Below, one piece after another: positions 11,592 through 24,020 of a stretch of DNA of 64,000 nt. This DNA comes from Microvelia longipes (taxonomy: Eukaryota > Arthropoda > Insecta > Hemiptera > Veliidae). The position numbers were made by a program, and so were the translations under genes. Numbering within the stretch: the first letter of the stretch is position 1; each line of letters begins with the position of its first letter. The notes beneath the pieces were generated by a model. That model was not told where the DNA came from. It did no database searches and saw only the letters and a list, made by a program, of their open reading frames with translations. The stretch is from contig JACMZG010000008.1 in the NCBI GenBank assembly GCA_018340805.1, positions 29,636,571-29,700,570 on the forward strand, given 5' to 3'.

Positions 11592-14500
11592 ATATCTTCT
11601 TTCGACAAGTCATAAAATGTTATTCAAATATAAAAGTTATTTTTACTAAGCATCCTAACAATAAACTTGTAAAAAGTTTAAATAAAATATTTTAACAGAG
11701 TAAAAACTCGATAAAACATTCATAAGTTAAAATATTTTAAAAAATGTAGCAGTTTCAGTTATCATTATAATAAATGCATAAATTAAATTGAATTATACAT
11801 AAATCTAATATACATTTTGAATTCGATTGTAAGGCTTTACTTTGATAGAATTAATGGTTAGCTGATAACAGATATAATAGCATAATAAATTAAGATAAAA
11901 TATCCTCTGCATTTGAATAGAACCATTTTCTAAATTAAATTTAGTAGAAGTTATTTTTAAGGGATAAATTAAACAATTTTATTAAAAAATAAATTTAATC
12001 AATATTATTCAATAAGGTAGTTTAACATTTTAAGTAGAAAATAAAATAATTTATATACCTACATAAATAAGGTAAGCAAATATAATTACATATATTTAAA
12101 TATTTATATTAATAGCTCTTAAACATATTTTTAACATTGTAATAATAAAATTTTACATCACATTGTAATAATAAAAAGTTAAATATTTATAAAAATTCAA
12201 AAGATTTCAATAATTTCTTAATAAGAAGATTTTTCAATTTAATTAGGAAAACCTCTACGTGGGTGATAGGTTTCCATTTTTATACCGAGATTTATGGAGG
12301 CATTTTAAGGTATAATAAATAAGGACATTATGAAGGGGTTATGAATCTCATTTACATACAATATCCAGGATATAGGGCTCGTTGAGAATGCGGAAATAAT
12401 ATGCTGTCAACATGTTGGATTATTCAATACCCTCTGTAATTTATGTCAGTCAGCTGATATGTTGAAGGATATTCCTTTACGAAGGCATGACACGAAAGTT
12501 TATTAAAATCTCTGGGATGGTTCATACAGATAATTAAGTGATGACATTACACGTGTTTGTATTAGTTTTGGCTTCCTAATGGTGATTTTATAGAAAAATA
12601 GAGTCGGCAGAAAATTTTTAAGCAATGAGAATTTATTATCTGGGGTAACGGCAGTGCCCAAGTCAAGTGTTGCTATACAAATTGTGGCAAATTTGTTGCG
12701 GTACAAGTTTCATATCCAAGGTTGGCACTGACGATACACTATGACATCGAAACTTTTTACGCAACAAGGCAATGTTTACTCACGGAGTGTTTTTTTGGGA
12801 TTATACGTTTATGGAACTAGTTTTTAAGAACCAGGAAAGACTAATCTTATAAAACATTTATACTTCTTTAGGAGGGGAGGGGGGTATTAATAACATGTAA
12901 AAGATAAAATATGATAAGGTATAGTATCTTAGTATTGTTATATTTTCGAGACAAAAGGAGCTAAAATATCAGCTTGACTCGCAGTGGTCAATATGAAACT
13001 AAAGAGATCCAAGGAGCTATAAAGACATTAGGGATAAATGTGACAAGCCGTACTAAACACACATACCTTCAGGTTTGGAGAGAAGTGAACCGAGAGGTTT
13101 ATTTAATGAAGTTTGAGTAACAATTCAGTAGAGGAAGGAAAATAATTAGAGGTTCGTGAGAACGAAAAGTATCCTATGGGATGAAGAAAAATAGAAGATA
13201 TAAAATAGAACTGAATAACACAATGATGACCTGCGTTGTTGATGCTTTAAAACAGGAAAATAATAAATACGTAAACGCAATGCAGAGTTAGGCATAGTGG
13301 TAAAATTCTACATATGAAAAGTCAATACTACTTTGAATAAAGTATGTCATGCAAAACTTCTGACGCCTGAAGATATTATCAATTCAGATCAGGATTATTA
13401 TTAGAAAGAGTAAAGGAGAATATAAAACGTACAAATCATAATATGATAGAAAGTCAAATTGTGTTGCGAGCATGACTTGCACATATTGTATCAGTATTAT
13501 TTAAATATCATTTTCTTATATCCGTATAGTAAACTGGGTGGTAGCATACAGCGCTGCGTTCAATAAACCAAACGACTACTGTTTCGCATTCTCGTAAGTC
13601 AATATTGATAGGGATAATATAGCAAAAGAAAATTATTGATTTTTATTAAATGCAGCCTTAATTTTGTAAAAATATTTGCTCCTTAGGCGACCAGGACTGA
13701 AGTATTTCTAATACGCGTAAAAGTTTAATGAAGCATTGTTTTTCATGTTATCTGGTCTCTTTTTCCACTCTCACGGTGGACTTGGAAGTCTACTGTCCCC
13801 ATTACGCCCTCACAGTTTTTTTCTATAACAGTCAAGAAACCTACTTTTTTGTAGACCCTTATTTTCTGCGAAAAAACCTTAGACATAATACTTTAAAAAT
13901 ATTTTTATTTTTATTCTTTTACCTCGGCTACAAATCCTTTTAAAAAAGTGAAAATAAATAGAAATATCTGAAATAGTGACCAATTACTCATAACAAACCT
14001 TCAATTCACTCGAGAATTTCACCAAAAAATATCTTTCTTTTCAACAAGGTAAAAATACAGGACTTTTTAACACGACTGAAAAAAATTTAAAGACTTGAAA
14101 AACATTTATTTTTCCACCAATGAATAGCGGCAAATATTAGCTTTTGAATTCAATTCTTTTTTTGCGACGTTTTATATTCTTTTTGAAATTGAAAAAAAAG
14201 TTTTTACATTTTGTGTCAAGTATTAAAGATTTTTTTAAGTAAAAGAATATTAAATAATGCACAAAGCATTCTGTTTTAGGAAATGAATTGTTCTTAAACG
14301 ATTAATAATACACAAGAGATTAGATAATTACACTCTCCAAAGATTTCATTAAAAATTAAATAAAAATATATTTTTATCACCTTAATAAGGGAGAAAATGT
14401 TTACTTTATAATTAAACGTAAATACGTTAGGATGGTTGAAAAGGACCATTGTATTGAAATGACGTGTCAATTTAATTATTAATTAAAGGATTATTAATAT

Positions 14501-14684
14501 TGAGATTTATTGATATTGGGTCGCCCTTTTTTTAAGGATAGTTATAAGGTAATCTTCCTCAAGATAGATGCAATGCCATAAGCATACCTCATATATATAT
14601 ATATATATGTACTCCACATACAAATTTATTTTCAATGATTGTGATCTCAAGATGCCTTTATTTTTATAAATCAATTAAAGAAAT
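11592..14684. other. AT-rich intergenic stretch, no gene seen
   Basis: About 3.1 kb. Nothing recognised. CAGTGCCCAAG (about 12652) and TTGGCACTG (about 12723) form a short inverted pair that could be remnants of a miniature element. Frames at 12503-12706 and 13728-13943 have no recognised motif. Confidence 0.55.
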
Positions 14685-14945
14685 GTGAGGTGGGTGTGAT
14701 ATTGTATTTGTGGCTCTGAAGACGCTGTGTACCGTGCATAAAGTCCGGAGCCGATGGTGGTCCCGAAAAGGACCGCCTTGTCCTTATAGTGTGAGTTGTG
14801 CTACGAGTGTCTTTTACACTCGTGGCACATCTCATAATGCGAGGCGACAGGAGTGTATGTCCTGAGACTGAGCCGATCTCCCAAGTGAGAAGACTACAGT
14901 CACCTGGTTTAAACATTCCTAACGGAGCACTTCAGGTTGGATAGT
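14685..14945 (-). other. GC-rich island with several hairpins; possible SINE or structured RNA
   Basis: This stretch of about 260 bp is clearly richer in GC than its surroundings. On the minus strand it contains GGTCCTTTTCGGGACC, a 6-bp stem with a UUUC loop. This matches the metazoan histone 3' stem-loop consensus except at one loop-closing base. It also contains ACGAGTGT-AAAAG-ACACTCGT, a perfect 8-bp hairpin. An AATAAA lies just beyond, at the complement of 14657-14662. No histone coding sequence is present upstream. It may be a SINE, a LINE tail or a non-coding RNA gene. The 81-codon frame 14671-14916 is likely incidental. Confidence 0.4.
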
Positions 14946-15794
14946 TTAATACTTTAGATAAGTTAAAGTTAAGAGCCGGGAAAAACTTCTTGAGTATGAC
15001 TGATGTATCGTGTAGATTTTAGAGGTCGGAAAATAAGTCGACTTTTGGGGAAGGAATAAGACAAATAAATCTAGATGAATATACATGTATACAATTAGGA
15101 AATAAATCTCTCTCTTCTGATTGGTCGAAACGAAAGCATTATCAGGGTAAAAATATAGGTATAGGTTGATGTTTTGGGCCTTTCTCATTAAGAAAGAAGA
15201 GGCGAGGTTGGCGGTGACAGGAGTAAATTTTCCGCAAATACAAATCTTTTCTTTTTATAGGACATAGAAAAAGCTATCCCGAGACTCTGAGGTTATTTAT
15301 TTCTCTAGTTCGTCGCAATGTCTAAGAGTTTCGGTCTTAGGCTACTTAGATTAGGAAAAAAGAATATTTTTAACTTGATACTGATATCTGCTAAAAGCAC
15401 TTAGCTTTTATTCACTCAAGTTCCTTCACTTTTATATCCTAAATTATTCACAATTTTTCGAGTATCATTTTCAAGAATATTCCTTATATATAACTTTTTT
15501 CTCACTAAGATAAAATATGGAATAGATACAATTTATGAGATTTTGAATCTCCTTTGATTTTTATATCTCTCACTGTTTGATCTTTCACAATCTTTGATAA
15601 CTTTTAATTCATCATCACCTCAAAAATATTACATGGAGAGTATAGTAAAGGCCTTTAAAACAACACAAATGCACTTGCGCATTCAAATTAATGATAAAAC
15701 ATCAACTCTCTTAATCTAAGCAAGGTTAGAATTTGTGCTCAGACAGCTACTTAGAACTACTTAACACAGATATGATATTCTTATTATCTTTGAG

Positions 15795-16335
15795 TCATCC
15801 GTGGTATAGTGGTTAAGGTACGCAGCCAATACACAGAATGAATGGACTTTAAACTTCCAACTTTATTTAGTCATGGGATAAAAACTCTGCGTACAACGTC
15901 ATTTAGAAGGGACGTAAGGCAGGTGGTCTCGAGCCAGTGCGTTGTCAGGTACTCGTTAAAGATCCCTTATCCTAAATGAAACTGGGTATAGGCAAAATTT
16001 AGGACCGTCATAGTAGATTCATTATAATACTATAGTGTGTCTGCCTTGTAGTTTAAAGTGTATGGAGGTTTGGTTTAACATCGAGGGCACGTTGTTCCTA
16101 ATTTTCACTATCCTATAAGAGTCAGTGAAAATATGTATGATTGCTTGAAAAAAGCATGAGGAACCATAGAAATTCACGGCTCTTCTGTCTATATTAGATT
16201 AAATATACCTACACTTGAAATTAAAAGGACTGGAACACTATCTTAGGGAGCTAGCAAGAAGGGCCCAACAACGTGGCCTACTTCCCAGGTAGTTACTAAC
16301 ACTTCCCCCCATATCATTACTACTACTACTTCTAA
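15795..16335 (+). mobile_element. Possible tRNA-derived SINE
   Basis: CCGTGGTATAGTGGTTAAGG (from 15799) is very like the 5' half of a eukaryotic tRNA, including an A-box. A B-box-like GGTCTCGAGCC is near 15927, farther away than in a tRNA, so an insertion or decay is implied. The body is GC-richer than its surroundings and ends with a CCCCCC and ACTACTACTAC tract near 16310-16335. No second copy lies in this window, so the assignment is tentative. Confidence 0.4.
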
Positions 16336-16542
16336 TTATCTTATTTCTCGAGATAATAAACATAAAGGTAGGTTTCTGTATGTTATAAAATTATTGTCTG
16401 TCTATCTCATTGTTCTTTGTGTAGCCACCTTGAATTTTCTTTCTGTAAACAATTATAACATCCCCTCCTTAAAATCCCTTGAAACCATGCTATGTTTTTC
16501 GTTTGAAAGCATATTATTATATTTATCGAATTTTCAAAGAAA

Positions 16543-16735
16543 AAGAGATTTTGTACCTAAACGTTTCTATCGATGGGACAAGAAATTTCGACCGCTTTCT
16601 CGAATCAAAACGAAACTTGGTACAAAATTTGACCTTGTTAATATTTTGAATCATGGGGAATAAATGTGACGCCCATTTAATGGCACAGTAAAAATTTCAG
16701 AAATCACCAAACTTCAAAGAGCCTTTTGATCAGGT
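16543..16735 (+). repeat. Dispersed repeat R2, copy 2
   Basis: It aligns with 1855-2045: CCTAAACGTTTCTATCGATG, GGTACAAAATTTGACCTTG, and an AAATTTCAGAAATCACCAAA end. It sits about 115 bp ahead of a reverse R1 copy. The 89-codon frame 16394-16663 overlaps it and is not supported as a gene. Confidence 0.5.
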
Positions 16736-16851
16736 TGCAATTTCATACACGTATTCAACTAAGTATGATGAACTAAGATAAAATGTTATTATTAGCATAA
16801 CTTACGATTATATCGGTTGACATATTATACAAAATGTAAAATAATCACGTT

Positions 16852-17614
16852 TTTTACTTTTCCTCATTAATACCGTTAGTATATAGGAAAAGTGAAGTCT
16901 TTGCAAAAAAATCAGAAACCGGGATCTCACCGGAATTATCTGTTTTAAGTGTTTTTAATGCCTCTTAAGACATTTTTACAAACAGACACACTCGTATGCG
17001 TGTGTCTTGACATCGTATCTTCCAGTGTATAAATGCTACAGAGTTGAAACTGTGTACAAAACTATATCGGTGTAATGCAAAAATCTATAGGTGTAGTGCT
17101 ATCCGAAAAATATTTTTTTTATGAGATCAATCATAAAACGCGGTAAAATAATGCTATTGAGATTTAGCACGCATGCAGACATGTATGAGACTATATGTAC
17201 AGAGTTTCATCTCATTATCAGCATTAGTTTAATTTTCATAAAATGTCTTGTGAACGTTTTTTAAAAAATCGGAAATTAATCTAATTATTTTCCGGCCAAG
17301 GAAATGAAATTTATTAAAAGCGTATACCTTTATTTAATTAATATTTACACCAATTTCGATTTCATACAACTAATATACGCATGATTTTTGTTGGATCATA
17401 AGTGTTAAGCAGCATCAAGCGTGGTCAGTGCCTGGGTGCAATGAAACGAATGTATTTACCATCTATGGACGAGTGAAGCGAGTTTGAAGACGTGTTGTAG
17501 TATACATTTAACGAATTGAATATTTTTAGGAAAGCGAAGCGAGTCTGAAGCAGGGAGGATAAACTTAGCGAATCCTATGTGATAAGGAAGGCCGAGATAC
17601 CCCGTACCCGACTT
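16852..17614 (-). repeat. R1 family, long reverse copy
   Basis: The longest reverse copy, about 760 bp, extends from the complement of the R1 3' end (TTTTCCTCATTAATACCGTT) to the complement of the 5' end (ACCCCGTACCCGACTTTTGT). Internal landmarks are AAACCGGGATCTCACCGG, GTGCTATCCGAAAAATA, TTTTTGTTGGATCATAAGTG and GAGGATAAACTTAGCGAATC. No open frame of note. Confidence 0.8.
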
Positions 17615-18352
17615 TTGTGTAATATATTTGAAAACCTGCTTATACCGTGGCGTAATGTACCTATATACCTGCTTAGGACGGTGGCTTTAAATTACAATAA
17701 AACCTTATTCATTAATTTATATCTCCAGAAAAATACGGAGAAAGTTAAGTGAATAAACCGAAACCAACTGTTCAATGCAAATAATGTCTTTGTAAGTTTT
17801 AAACCCAGTACAGCCGCATATTAGACATGATGTCTGTCTAGTTTTTATTAAAACAAAGTTGTTTTAAGTAAACCACTTCGTTAAATTGTTCAAAAAGATA
17901 TATAAAACTTTAAAATAACTCAGTGAAAACTTTTCTTTTAATGTATCTAATCTGGGATCCTATCGGACATAGCATAGTATGGAAAACTTTCAATTTTGCA
18001 AATATTTAACTTTGATCCTATCTTTATAATTGTTTCTTTCTTTACATTGTTATGCTATTTACATAGATATTAAAAATTTTAATTTCATTTCAACTTTGAT
18101 TCCTTTAATAATAGGGTACTTAAAAACCATGTTAGACACCATATTGGTATGTTTAATTAAGAATATCGTTAAGACAGGATGGCAGTTAAAGTTTTAAAAC
18201 AACAAATTTAATTTAATCTAAAATTTATATTTTCTTGAATATAAATAGAATTATAAAAGAGTAAATTTTTTGGACTGGTATGATAAATAGAACGAAAGTT
18301 CTATTACGATGGACTCCATTTATGCTCATTCTCAAACATCTGGTATGATAAA
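17615..18352. other. AT-rich stretch, nothing recognised
   Basis: No coding frame, repeat end or RNA motif seen. Confidence 0.5.
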
Positions 18353-18659
18353 TATATAATTTAAATTTTTTGAAGACTGCAGTCCTTTATAATATTAATT
18401 TATTTAATAATTCTCACAACATTTCATTGAGCGAGGCTCAACATCTTCTGGTAAATCCAAAATAAAAATAAAATTGTAATGCAACAATTTTTTAAACGCA
18501 ACTTATAAGTTTAAAAGTTTTTTAAAATTTCAATTTTATAAGTTGCGTTTAAAATAATTTCGCATAGATGTTGAGCTTTGCTCAATGAAACGTTGGGAGA
18601 ATTATTAAATAAAGTAATATTATAAAGAACTATAGTCTTCAAAAAATTTAAATTATATA
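18353..18659. mobile_element. Foldback / palindromic MITE of about 307 bp
   Basis: The arms 18353-18509 and 18535-18659 are imperfect reverse complements. The outer ends are TATATAATTTAAATTTTTTG and its complement. Mid-arm they share CATTGAGCGAGGCTCAACAT against ATGTTGAGCTTTGCTCAATG, and at the inner end AAACGCAACTTATAA against TTATAAGTTGCGTTT. The central loop is about 25 bp. Unrelated in sequence to the 2086-2585 foldback. Confidence 0.75.
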
Positions 18660-19087
18660 CAAATAGAGTTTTACATTATGAATTTATTTTATAATCTATT
18701 TTTTTTTAATATTGCTGTACTGTTAGTGAATTTCCTTTGAAAATCCGCTAATATGATGACGGGACACAAGCCCTATTGAAAACCAGGTTGTTGTAACGTC
18801 ATTAACTCGGTTAGCTGAGGAGCAAAATTTAAAAAAAAAATAATTGAATTCTTGATTAATAATATTTGCTATAATTTTTTTTCTTTTGGGTTTTAGGGAC
18901 TCTGAATGAAACTAGTCGGGAGTTGATACGACCTCCCTAAGTTGACCAAAATGTAAAAAACTGAAAAAAATAAGGTTGATTAAAACAGCAAATAATGGTG
19001 GCGTTGGTCCTGTTTATCTATATTAAGGATCTAGTAAAACAAGTTTATGAAACCAAAAAATAACTATATTACCAGGTAATATACTAA

Positions 19088-19159
19088 AAAATCGGAACAA
19101 GGAGCCTCAGAACTTTTTCTCATCTCATCGGATTCGCTACGCTCATCCACCATTCGGGT
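19088..19159 (+). repeat. R1 family, 5' end fragment
   Basis: It contains ATCGGAACAAGGAGCCTCAG, CTCATCGGATTCGCTACGCT and CATCCACCATTCGGG, which match the R1 5' end. The rest of R1 is absent. Confidence 0.65.
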
Positions 19160-19596
19160 GGAAATTCATAAGTTATTTTGGAAATGCATTTCTTTATTTT
19201 AACTTTTAATATAGTTTTGCAAAATACTGATACGAGCACATTAAATATCCAAATAATTCTAACCTGGAGGTCCGCAAGCCTTCGATTTATGAAATGCGTA
19301 CTTCTTTGCTCTACAATCTATATCTTGCTTATAAATTTCCGAATTTCTAGAAGAAAAATCGAAAAGGACGATAAAGAAGACAAATTTAACATTTAAAAAT
19401 TATATGATATTAATTTATGATTAACAGATATCAGTTCTAAATACTGATGTCTGGTATCGTACGAATAATACTGTGCATTTCCGAATTTGAAATATCTGAA
19501 TGGTGGCTATTATTTTGTTTAACCTGTGGTGTAGAATAAATATGCGTACATCCTTATTTGAGAAATTTGGAAACTATAAAATACTAAGTAGTAAAA

Positions 19597-19826
19597 AATA
19601 AATAAAGTTTGTCTTTCCACAGATGATTTATTATTATAAAACAAAGCCAGCTTTCAACCTGAACGGTCATCATCAGTGCCTAGAACCCAATAAATTAAAA
19701 GAATAAAAAATAAGAAGTCAAAAACTAAAATAACAAAACAAAAATGTACAAAAAACTTATAAAATAAATGAAAAAAGAAGGAAATAAATTACCGGTGAGA
19801 TGAGTCTAGATTACTTTTTATCGGAT
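19597..19826 (-). mobile_element. 5'-truncated Penelope-like insertion (3' end only)
   Basis: A 230-bp minus-strand insertion ending with the Penelope-type terminus (hammerhead motif, then CTGTGGAAAGACAAAC). It is flanked by a 12-bp direct repeat TAAGTAGTAAAA at 19585-19596 and 19827-19838, which I read as the target-site duplication. It contains no coding sequence. Its terminus is similar in order and spacing to those at 52130-52230 and 54400-54487. Confidence 0.75.
19640..19680 (-). ncRNA. Hammerhead ribozyme motif of a Penelope-like element
   Basis: On the minus strand: stem I strand GGCA, core CTGATGA (19676-19670), stem II GACC/GGTT, core GAAA (19655-19652), and a very short stem III (AG...CU). 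The predicted cleavage-site U at 19644 is followed by the second stem I strand TGTT. Hammerheads in Penelope-like elements are established knowledge. Here the short stem III and wobble pairs in stem I suggest weak activity. Confidence 0.55.
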
Positions 19827-19839
19827 TAAGTAGTAAAAG

Positions 19840-20135
19840 TACTGCTCCAGGTTCAGCACCAGAACAGAGTATTTATGCAAGTTATAAATATTTGGGCAAG
19901 AAGCACGCATGCAAAAAAAATCGCCAGGCTTGCGGACCTCCGAGTCAACATATTTAAGTCATATTGTCTATATTTCAAGCTCCAGAGGCCTTCCAGGCGA
20001 TCTTCATAACCTATTCTCGCGTAAAGTCACCCCATGGGTACTTTTAAAGAATAAAGACCCCCAAAAGGTTCCTTTTCTATAAAAGTGCCAAAAATTGTAC
20101 TGACCACATGATGGCAATATCCCTGGTTCTTACCG
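19840..20135. repeat. Old dispersed repeat segment
   Basis: This moderately GC-rich stretch includes GCCAGGCTTGCGGACCTCCG. That resembles CACCATGTTTGCGGACCTCT near 46827-46846 and, weakly, CGCCCGCTTTGCGAACCACT near 6602. No coding sequence or ends are recognised. Confidence 0.35.
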
Positions 20136-20177
20136 CCTATTTTATAAATAAGAAAATAAGCCCCTTTATATACATAT

Positions 20178-20245
20178 TAAATATATTATATATATATATA
20201 TATAATATATATATATATCTACATATACTATATAATATATATACT
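20178..20245. repeat. AT microsatellite
   Basis: Interrupted AT dinucleotide runs. Confidence 0.9.
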
Positions 20246-20913
20246 CTTGTTGGTGATTTATCTTTTTAGCACACATAAGAAAAGAAGTATTATCCTCTTT
20301 ATTTTTAAAAGAAAATAAGACAAAATGTAGAACAAATTTGTATTAAACATGACATAAATATAACAACTTACTAAATGAAATTCGACTAAAATATGTCCAG
20401 AGCGAAGTAAAACCACACCATCCGGCCGTATCTTGTAAAATATGTATCAAAATGAAAGCTTGGATGCCTCACTAGAATTTATTGTTACCTTCACTTTAGT
20501 ATTTTTCTTTCCTTAAAAAAACTGTTTATCCTTTTTTTAAGAGAGTAAAAAGAGGCTTAAATTTAAAGTCCCACCTCGTTCTAGTTTTTCCAGAAGAGCT
20601 TTTATCTTATTTTTATGCATTCTTAACTTGTAAAATGGTAAAAGTTGCTATTATTTTTATTTCTTTATAAGATTTTTTTCCTTTTTTTATGCGAGAAAAA
20701 TAGTATTTTTATATTAATTAAAGTTATTTTTTTATTTTTAACATCTAAATTTATCACATTATAACAGGATAAATATGTATTAATTAAATTAATAATCATC
20801 CGGTTATTAAAGCTTAATTAAAATAATTAATCATAAAATTAATATTTAAATTATGATTATTAAATTATTATTTAATTTAGATTATGATTATATTTTATTA
20901 TTAAAATAAAAGA

Positions 20914-21255
20914 AAATCGGGTACATAGTACCTCAGAACTTTTCCTTATAACATCGGATTAGCTACGCTCATACACCCTACTACGGACTCGCTTCGATCG
21001 TCCTCAGAATACACAATTCGCCAAATTTATTTTGCAACAAGTGTTCGGACACTCTTTGCTCATCCTTAGATAGTAAATACATCCGTTTCCTTCTCAGCGG
21101 TCAACCATCCAGGCATTAACACGCTCCTGAACCACTTAGGAGGCCTTAAAAACACCTTAAACGGATAATTCCGGTGATATCCTGATTTCGGATTTTTTTA
21201 AGTCACAACATAATACTTTTCCTACACACCTACAGTATATATGAGTAAAAGTAAC
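20914..21255 (+). repeat. R1 family, internally deleted copy with both ends
   Basis: The 5' end (AATCGGGTACATAGTACCTC, CGGATTAGCTACGCTCATAC, GGACTCGCTTCGATCGTCCT) joins, near 21120, the 3' part (AGGAGGCCTTAAAAACACCT, ATTTCGGATTTTTTTAAG, CTACAGTATATATGAGTAAAAG). The middle of about 400 bp is absent, so the family also moves or persists as a short form. Confidence 0.8.
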
Positions 21256-22148
21256 AATATTAATACGAAAAGTACCAATAAAGTGCATTTTATAATAAGC
21301 ATATTAATTATTGATTATGATATAAACAAAAGAGTTATATATCAATGATATTTTATTAATATAAAATGTATGTGATAATGAATAAATAATTTACCAAAAC
21401 TAATAAACCCTATTAGATATGCCTAAGTTGTGACTTAAGAATTACTTAAATTTAAATGTGAAATAATTAACAATTCAACAAATATGTTTAATTGCTTACA
21501 TTAGAATTACAAAAAGTAAAAAACAAAATATTAAAATAGATAAACATTTTCCAAATATTAACACGGATAAATAAAACATAGGGTTGCTTAGAGACTATAA
21601 ACTGTGTTCTAAGCAAGGTTAGTAAGTAATTTTTTTTTTCTAATCATTTCTCAATAATGAAGTAATAATAGGAAATAATAATAAAATATAGCTTTAAAGC
21701 CCAAGTAGTGTGAATAATACTAATGAAAACTTGAAAGTTATAAGTGATTAAAAATTATCGTGGGCTAGGAAACTCGTTTGTCTATATTACTTTTTGTTTT
21801 TAAATAACTGAGTATGACCGTAAGTTGTAGAAAACCCGTTTTGATTAAAGTAAATAAACAATGAAGACATACTTTTGGCACTGTTTATTAAAATATAGAT
21901 CTAAAATTTCTAATAAAATTTACCTAGTTAAACTTATTTCCTCAAGGACTAACGAGTTTCCCTAGATGATATCGATTCCCTTGCATTACATTTAACATAA
22001 ATAAAAGTAAAGTCATAACACATTATTAATATTTACCATCTTTAATATTGAAGATGTGGCATAAGTTGAATTTTCTTTATTAACAGCAAACTGACAATAT
22101 TACCTGGAACATAAAGTATGAAAAATTAACTAAATTTTGTTATTACTA
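21256..22148. other. AT-rich stretch, nothing recognised
   Basis: No gene or repeat structure seen. Confidence 0.5.
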
Positions 22149-22312
22149 AGAAGTAATAGAGTTGTAAGTTTTAGGACTAAAGTAAAAAGTTGTAAGTTTT
22201 AAAGTAATAAAAGTTTTAGGACTAAAAAGTAAAGTTGTAAGTTTTAGGACTAAAAAAGTAATAAAAGTTGTAAGTTTTAGGACTAAGAAGTAATAGAGTT
22301 GTAAGTTTTAGG
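22149..22312 (+). repeat. Minisatellite, about 33-bp unit
   Basis: About five variable copies of AGTTGTAAGTTTTAGGACTA followed by an A-rich AAGTAATAA spacer. Unit lengths differ through short deletions. Confidence 0.9.
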
Positions 22313-22346
22313 TAAACGAATGTCCTGAAAAAAACAGAATAGAAAT

Positions 22347-22405
22347 AAAAAATCAAGTAATAGGAGCCTCGAATTCTTTTTCTACTTTATGAGATTTGCT
22401 ACGCT
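22347..22405 (+). repeat. R1 family, 5' end fragment
   Basis: Matches the first part of R1 with decay: TAGGAGCCTCGAATTCTTTT, then GAGATTTGCTACGCTC. Confidence 0.5.
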
Positions 22406-23410
22406 CTGATGTCATAAATTGTGTTGATGACGTCATAATTTAAACTCTTCAACCGTTAGTAAATAAGATATACAAGTAAATAAGTGGTACGCGCAGTGGT
22501 CAGTGTTTTATAACAAATAATATGGATCTTAACTCTTAATTGGTCAGCTTGTTTTTTATTTGAATACTTTTTTATTACTATTATACTTTTCTCACATTCA
22601 CTGTTAGTTCTTTGTGTTATATTCTATTTGACGACATAACATCCATTAAAAATCAGTAAGTAAATCAAAATATACAAGTTACAAACTTACAAGGCCGTGA
22701 AAGTTGAAGTCATAAGACAATATCTTCAAAAAAGGGAACCAAAATCAAAATTAAATTTATCATCAATTATCCTAGATGTACAAAATTGTATCTTCCCAGC
22801 AGGGTAAGGGAAAGTAAAAAGGATTTAGAATGATTTAGCTTGACTGTTAACACTGTTGGACATTTGGTCATAGGTATGCATTGAATTTAACATGCTTTTA
22901 GCGAAAAGACGCTTACCTTCGAACATTTTGAATTGATTAAATAATTTAGACTTAACACACGAGCTATCTAGTATACATTTGGGAAATGTCAAGTAAATTT
23001 AAATTAAAAGATGTATCAAATAAATACAATGCTATCTGAAGAGAAAAGCTAAAGTCAAAGAACAAAACTACAGCCATGGATTCTATTAATTCAACAATGT
23101 TTAACAGACTATATATGTTATGTAAATACACAAATAAATCTAGGTAAATAAAAAAAGGAAACATTTTATCTATGTTAGACTAGCAGAGAGAAGTATTTAC
23201 ATTAGTCCAACGTTACTTCGTATGTTACTTGTCGGATTTACATTCCCATATATGACAGTATAACAGGAAAAAATTGAAAATAATAAATAGTCAGTGAAAT
23301 GTAAAAAATAAATGTAGTATGCAGTGCAGTGAGGGATTATTATAAGAAGGATCATTCTGTGAACTTCCATTTTTACGAAAAAGTCTAAAAAAAATCGAGA
23401 GCAACATGTA

Positions 23411-24020
23411 TAACACAGAACTTTCCCTAGGATTTGTAACTCAAATCGGATTCGCTACGCTTTCCATTTTTTCGTCCTCAGAATATAAAAATTACTGAAT
23501 TTATTCTGCAACACGTCTTTAAACTAGCTTTGTTTGACCTCAAAGATAAATGCATTCGTTTTATTTCAAGAGGTCACCCATCCAGGAATTGTCATCGATC
23601 GAGGCTGCTTATCTTTTATGATCCAACAACTGTAGACATACTTGCCATATTAAAGCGGTACTTAGTATACAGTTTTATTATTTTTTTTTATTTTCAATGT
23701 TAACAAGAAAACGTATACAAGACGTTCGATAAAAATCGAACTCATGCTGATAATGAGATGACACTTTGCGCATAAAGGCCATATGCAAGTTTTGCACTTG
23801 GGTTGAATTTCAAGAGTGCAATACTTTAAATCGGTCATGAAATGCAATATTTCCGCGGTCATGAATTTTCAAAATGTATGTTGAGTTATAATTGCCGGTT
23901 TAAGACATTATAAAAACAAATTTTCCAGAAAGCTCAACTAAACCTAATTGATTTATGTACCAAATTTCAACTCAATACTTTTCCTACATACATACGCCAT
24001 GAACGAGAAAAAGTCAAAAA
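23411..24020 (+). repeat. R1 family, long decayed forward copy
   Basis: It contains CAAATCGGATTCGCTACGCT, TCGTCCTCAGAATATAAAAA, CACCCATCCAGGAATTGTCA, TTTTATGATCCAACAACTGT, GACGTTCGATAAAAATCGAA and ATACTTTTCCTACATACATA. Indels are common. The frame 23662-23862 lies inside it and is not a gene. Confidence 0.7.

Noticed and set aside
14685..14945. Histone gene end suggested by a stem-loop
   Set aside because: No histone-like coding sequence is found upstream on the minus strand, and the stem-loop differs from consensus at the loop-closing base.
22149..22312. Regularly spaced repeats, considered as a CRISPR-like array
   Set aside because: Units are head-to-tail minisatellite copies with variable A-rich junctions, not constant repeats with unique spacers, in a eukaryotic context.
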